NCBI GenBank assembly: GCA_018711785.1
Contig: DVHW01000021.1
Location: forward strand, 1-5,463
Source of the DNA: Candidatus Galloscillospira excrementavium
Lineage (GTDB): Bacteria > Bacillota > Clostridia > Oscillospirales > Oscillospiraceae
Direction: 5' to 3'
DNA: 5,463 nucleotides
Position 1 is the stretch's first letter, and every line of letters starts with the position of its first letter. The notes below the pieces were generated by a model. It did no database searches and was not told where the DNA came from. It saw nothing but the letters and a program-made list of their open reading frames with translations. The translations under genes were made by a program, and so were the position numbers. This document shows positions 5,285 through 5,463 of this stretch, piece by piece.

Positions 5285-5463
5285 ATGACTGCGATTTTAT
5301 TCCCCGTCCTCTGTGTACTGATCATCGGCGTCATCTGCGCCCTGGTGCTGGTGGTGGCCTCCACGGTCATGGCCGTGAAGGAGGACCCCAAGATGGGCCA
5401 GATCCGGGAGTGCCTCCCCGGCGCCAACTGCGGCGCCTGCGGCTATGCCGGCTGTGACGGCTA
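5285..5463 (+). CDS. rnfB: RnfB, ferredoxin-interacting Fe-S subunit (5' part, cut by the window end)
   Basis: RnfB is the membrane-anchored Fe-S subunit thought to accept electrons from reduced ferredoxin. Only the first 59 complete codons are in the window. They show an N-terminal membrane helix (about 4-26), a short linker, and the start of the characteristic cluster motif C43-LPGAN-C49-GA-C52-GYAG-C57-DG. This is the four-cysteine [4Fe-4S] signature of the RnfB N-terminal domain. The later ferredoxin-type clusters expected in RnfB lie beyond the edge. Its position right after rnfA is the normal clostridial order. The start is fixed by the AAGGAGGGG site just upstream. Confidence 0.95.
   Translation, partial: MTAILFPVLCVLIIGVICALVLVVASTVMAVKEDPKMGQIRECLPGANCGACGYAGCDG

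Overview
The window carries one strand-consistent gene cluster, all on the + strand. It encodes an Rnf-type ferredoxin:NAD+ oxidoreductase (rnfC-D-G-E-A-B), preceded by two small genes of the NusG-domain-II and Gx-transporter (Hpre_diP_synt_I) families. The rnfCDGEAB order, a short RnfC without the long C-terminal extension of gamma-proteobacterial RnfC, strong AGGAGG-type ribosome binding sites and high G+C with C/G-ending codons suggest a GC-rich anaerobic Clostridia member. An Oscillospiraceae gut bacterium such as a Flavonifractor relative is an inference from style, not a database match.

Layout. Bases 1-128 are non-coding and hold a good sigma-70/sigma-A-type promoter (TTGCAC, 17 bp, TATACT). 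Bases 129-491 encode a membrane-anchored NusG-domain-II protein. Bases 488-1003 encode a Gx-family membrane protein that overlaps it by ATGA. Bases 1004-1180 are a 177-bp gap with several predicted RNA hairpins, the last an intrinsic-terminator-like stem with a T run. Then follow rnfC (1181-2491), rnfD (2488-3447), rnfG (3444-3989), rnfE (3990-4682), rnfA (4679-5269) and the 5' end of rnfB (5285 to the window edge). The junctions inside rnfCDGEAB are overlapping or abutting except the 15-bp gap before rnfB, so this is clearly one translationally coupled operon.

How the parts work together. From knowledge of the Rnf complex, RnfB receives electrons from reduced ferredoxin. They pass through the RnfA/RnfE membrane pair and its shared Fe-S cluster to the covalent flavins of RnfG and RnfD. 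RnfC then reduces NAD+, with export of Na+ or H+. All expected cofactor motifs that fall inside the window are present. The two upstream families are those I associate with EetA and EetB of the Listeria flavin-based extracellular electron transfer locus, so their position directly ahead of Rnf is suggestive of a shared extracytosolic flavin or quinone role. The most interesting points are this linkage, the structured and possibly attenuating spacer before rnfC, and a cysteine-rich tail on RnfE. No mobile element, CRISPR array, tRNA or rRNA is visible.
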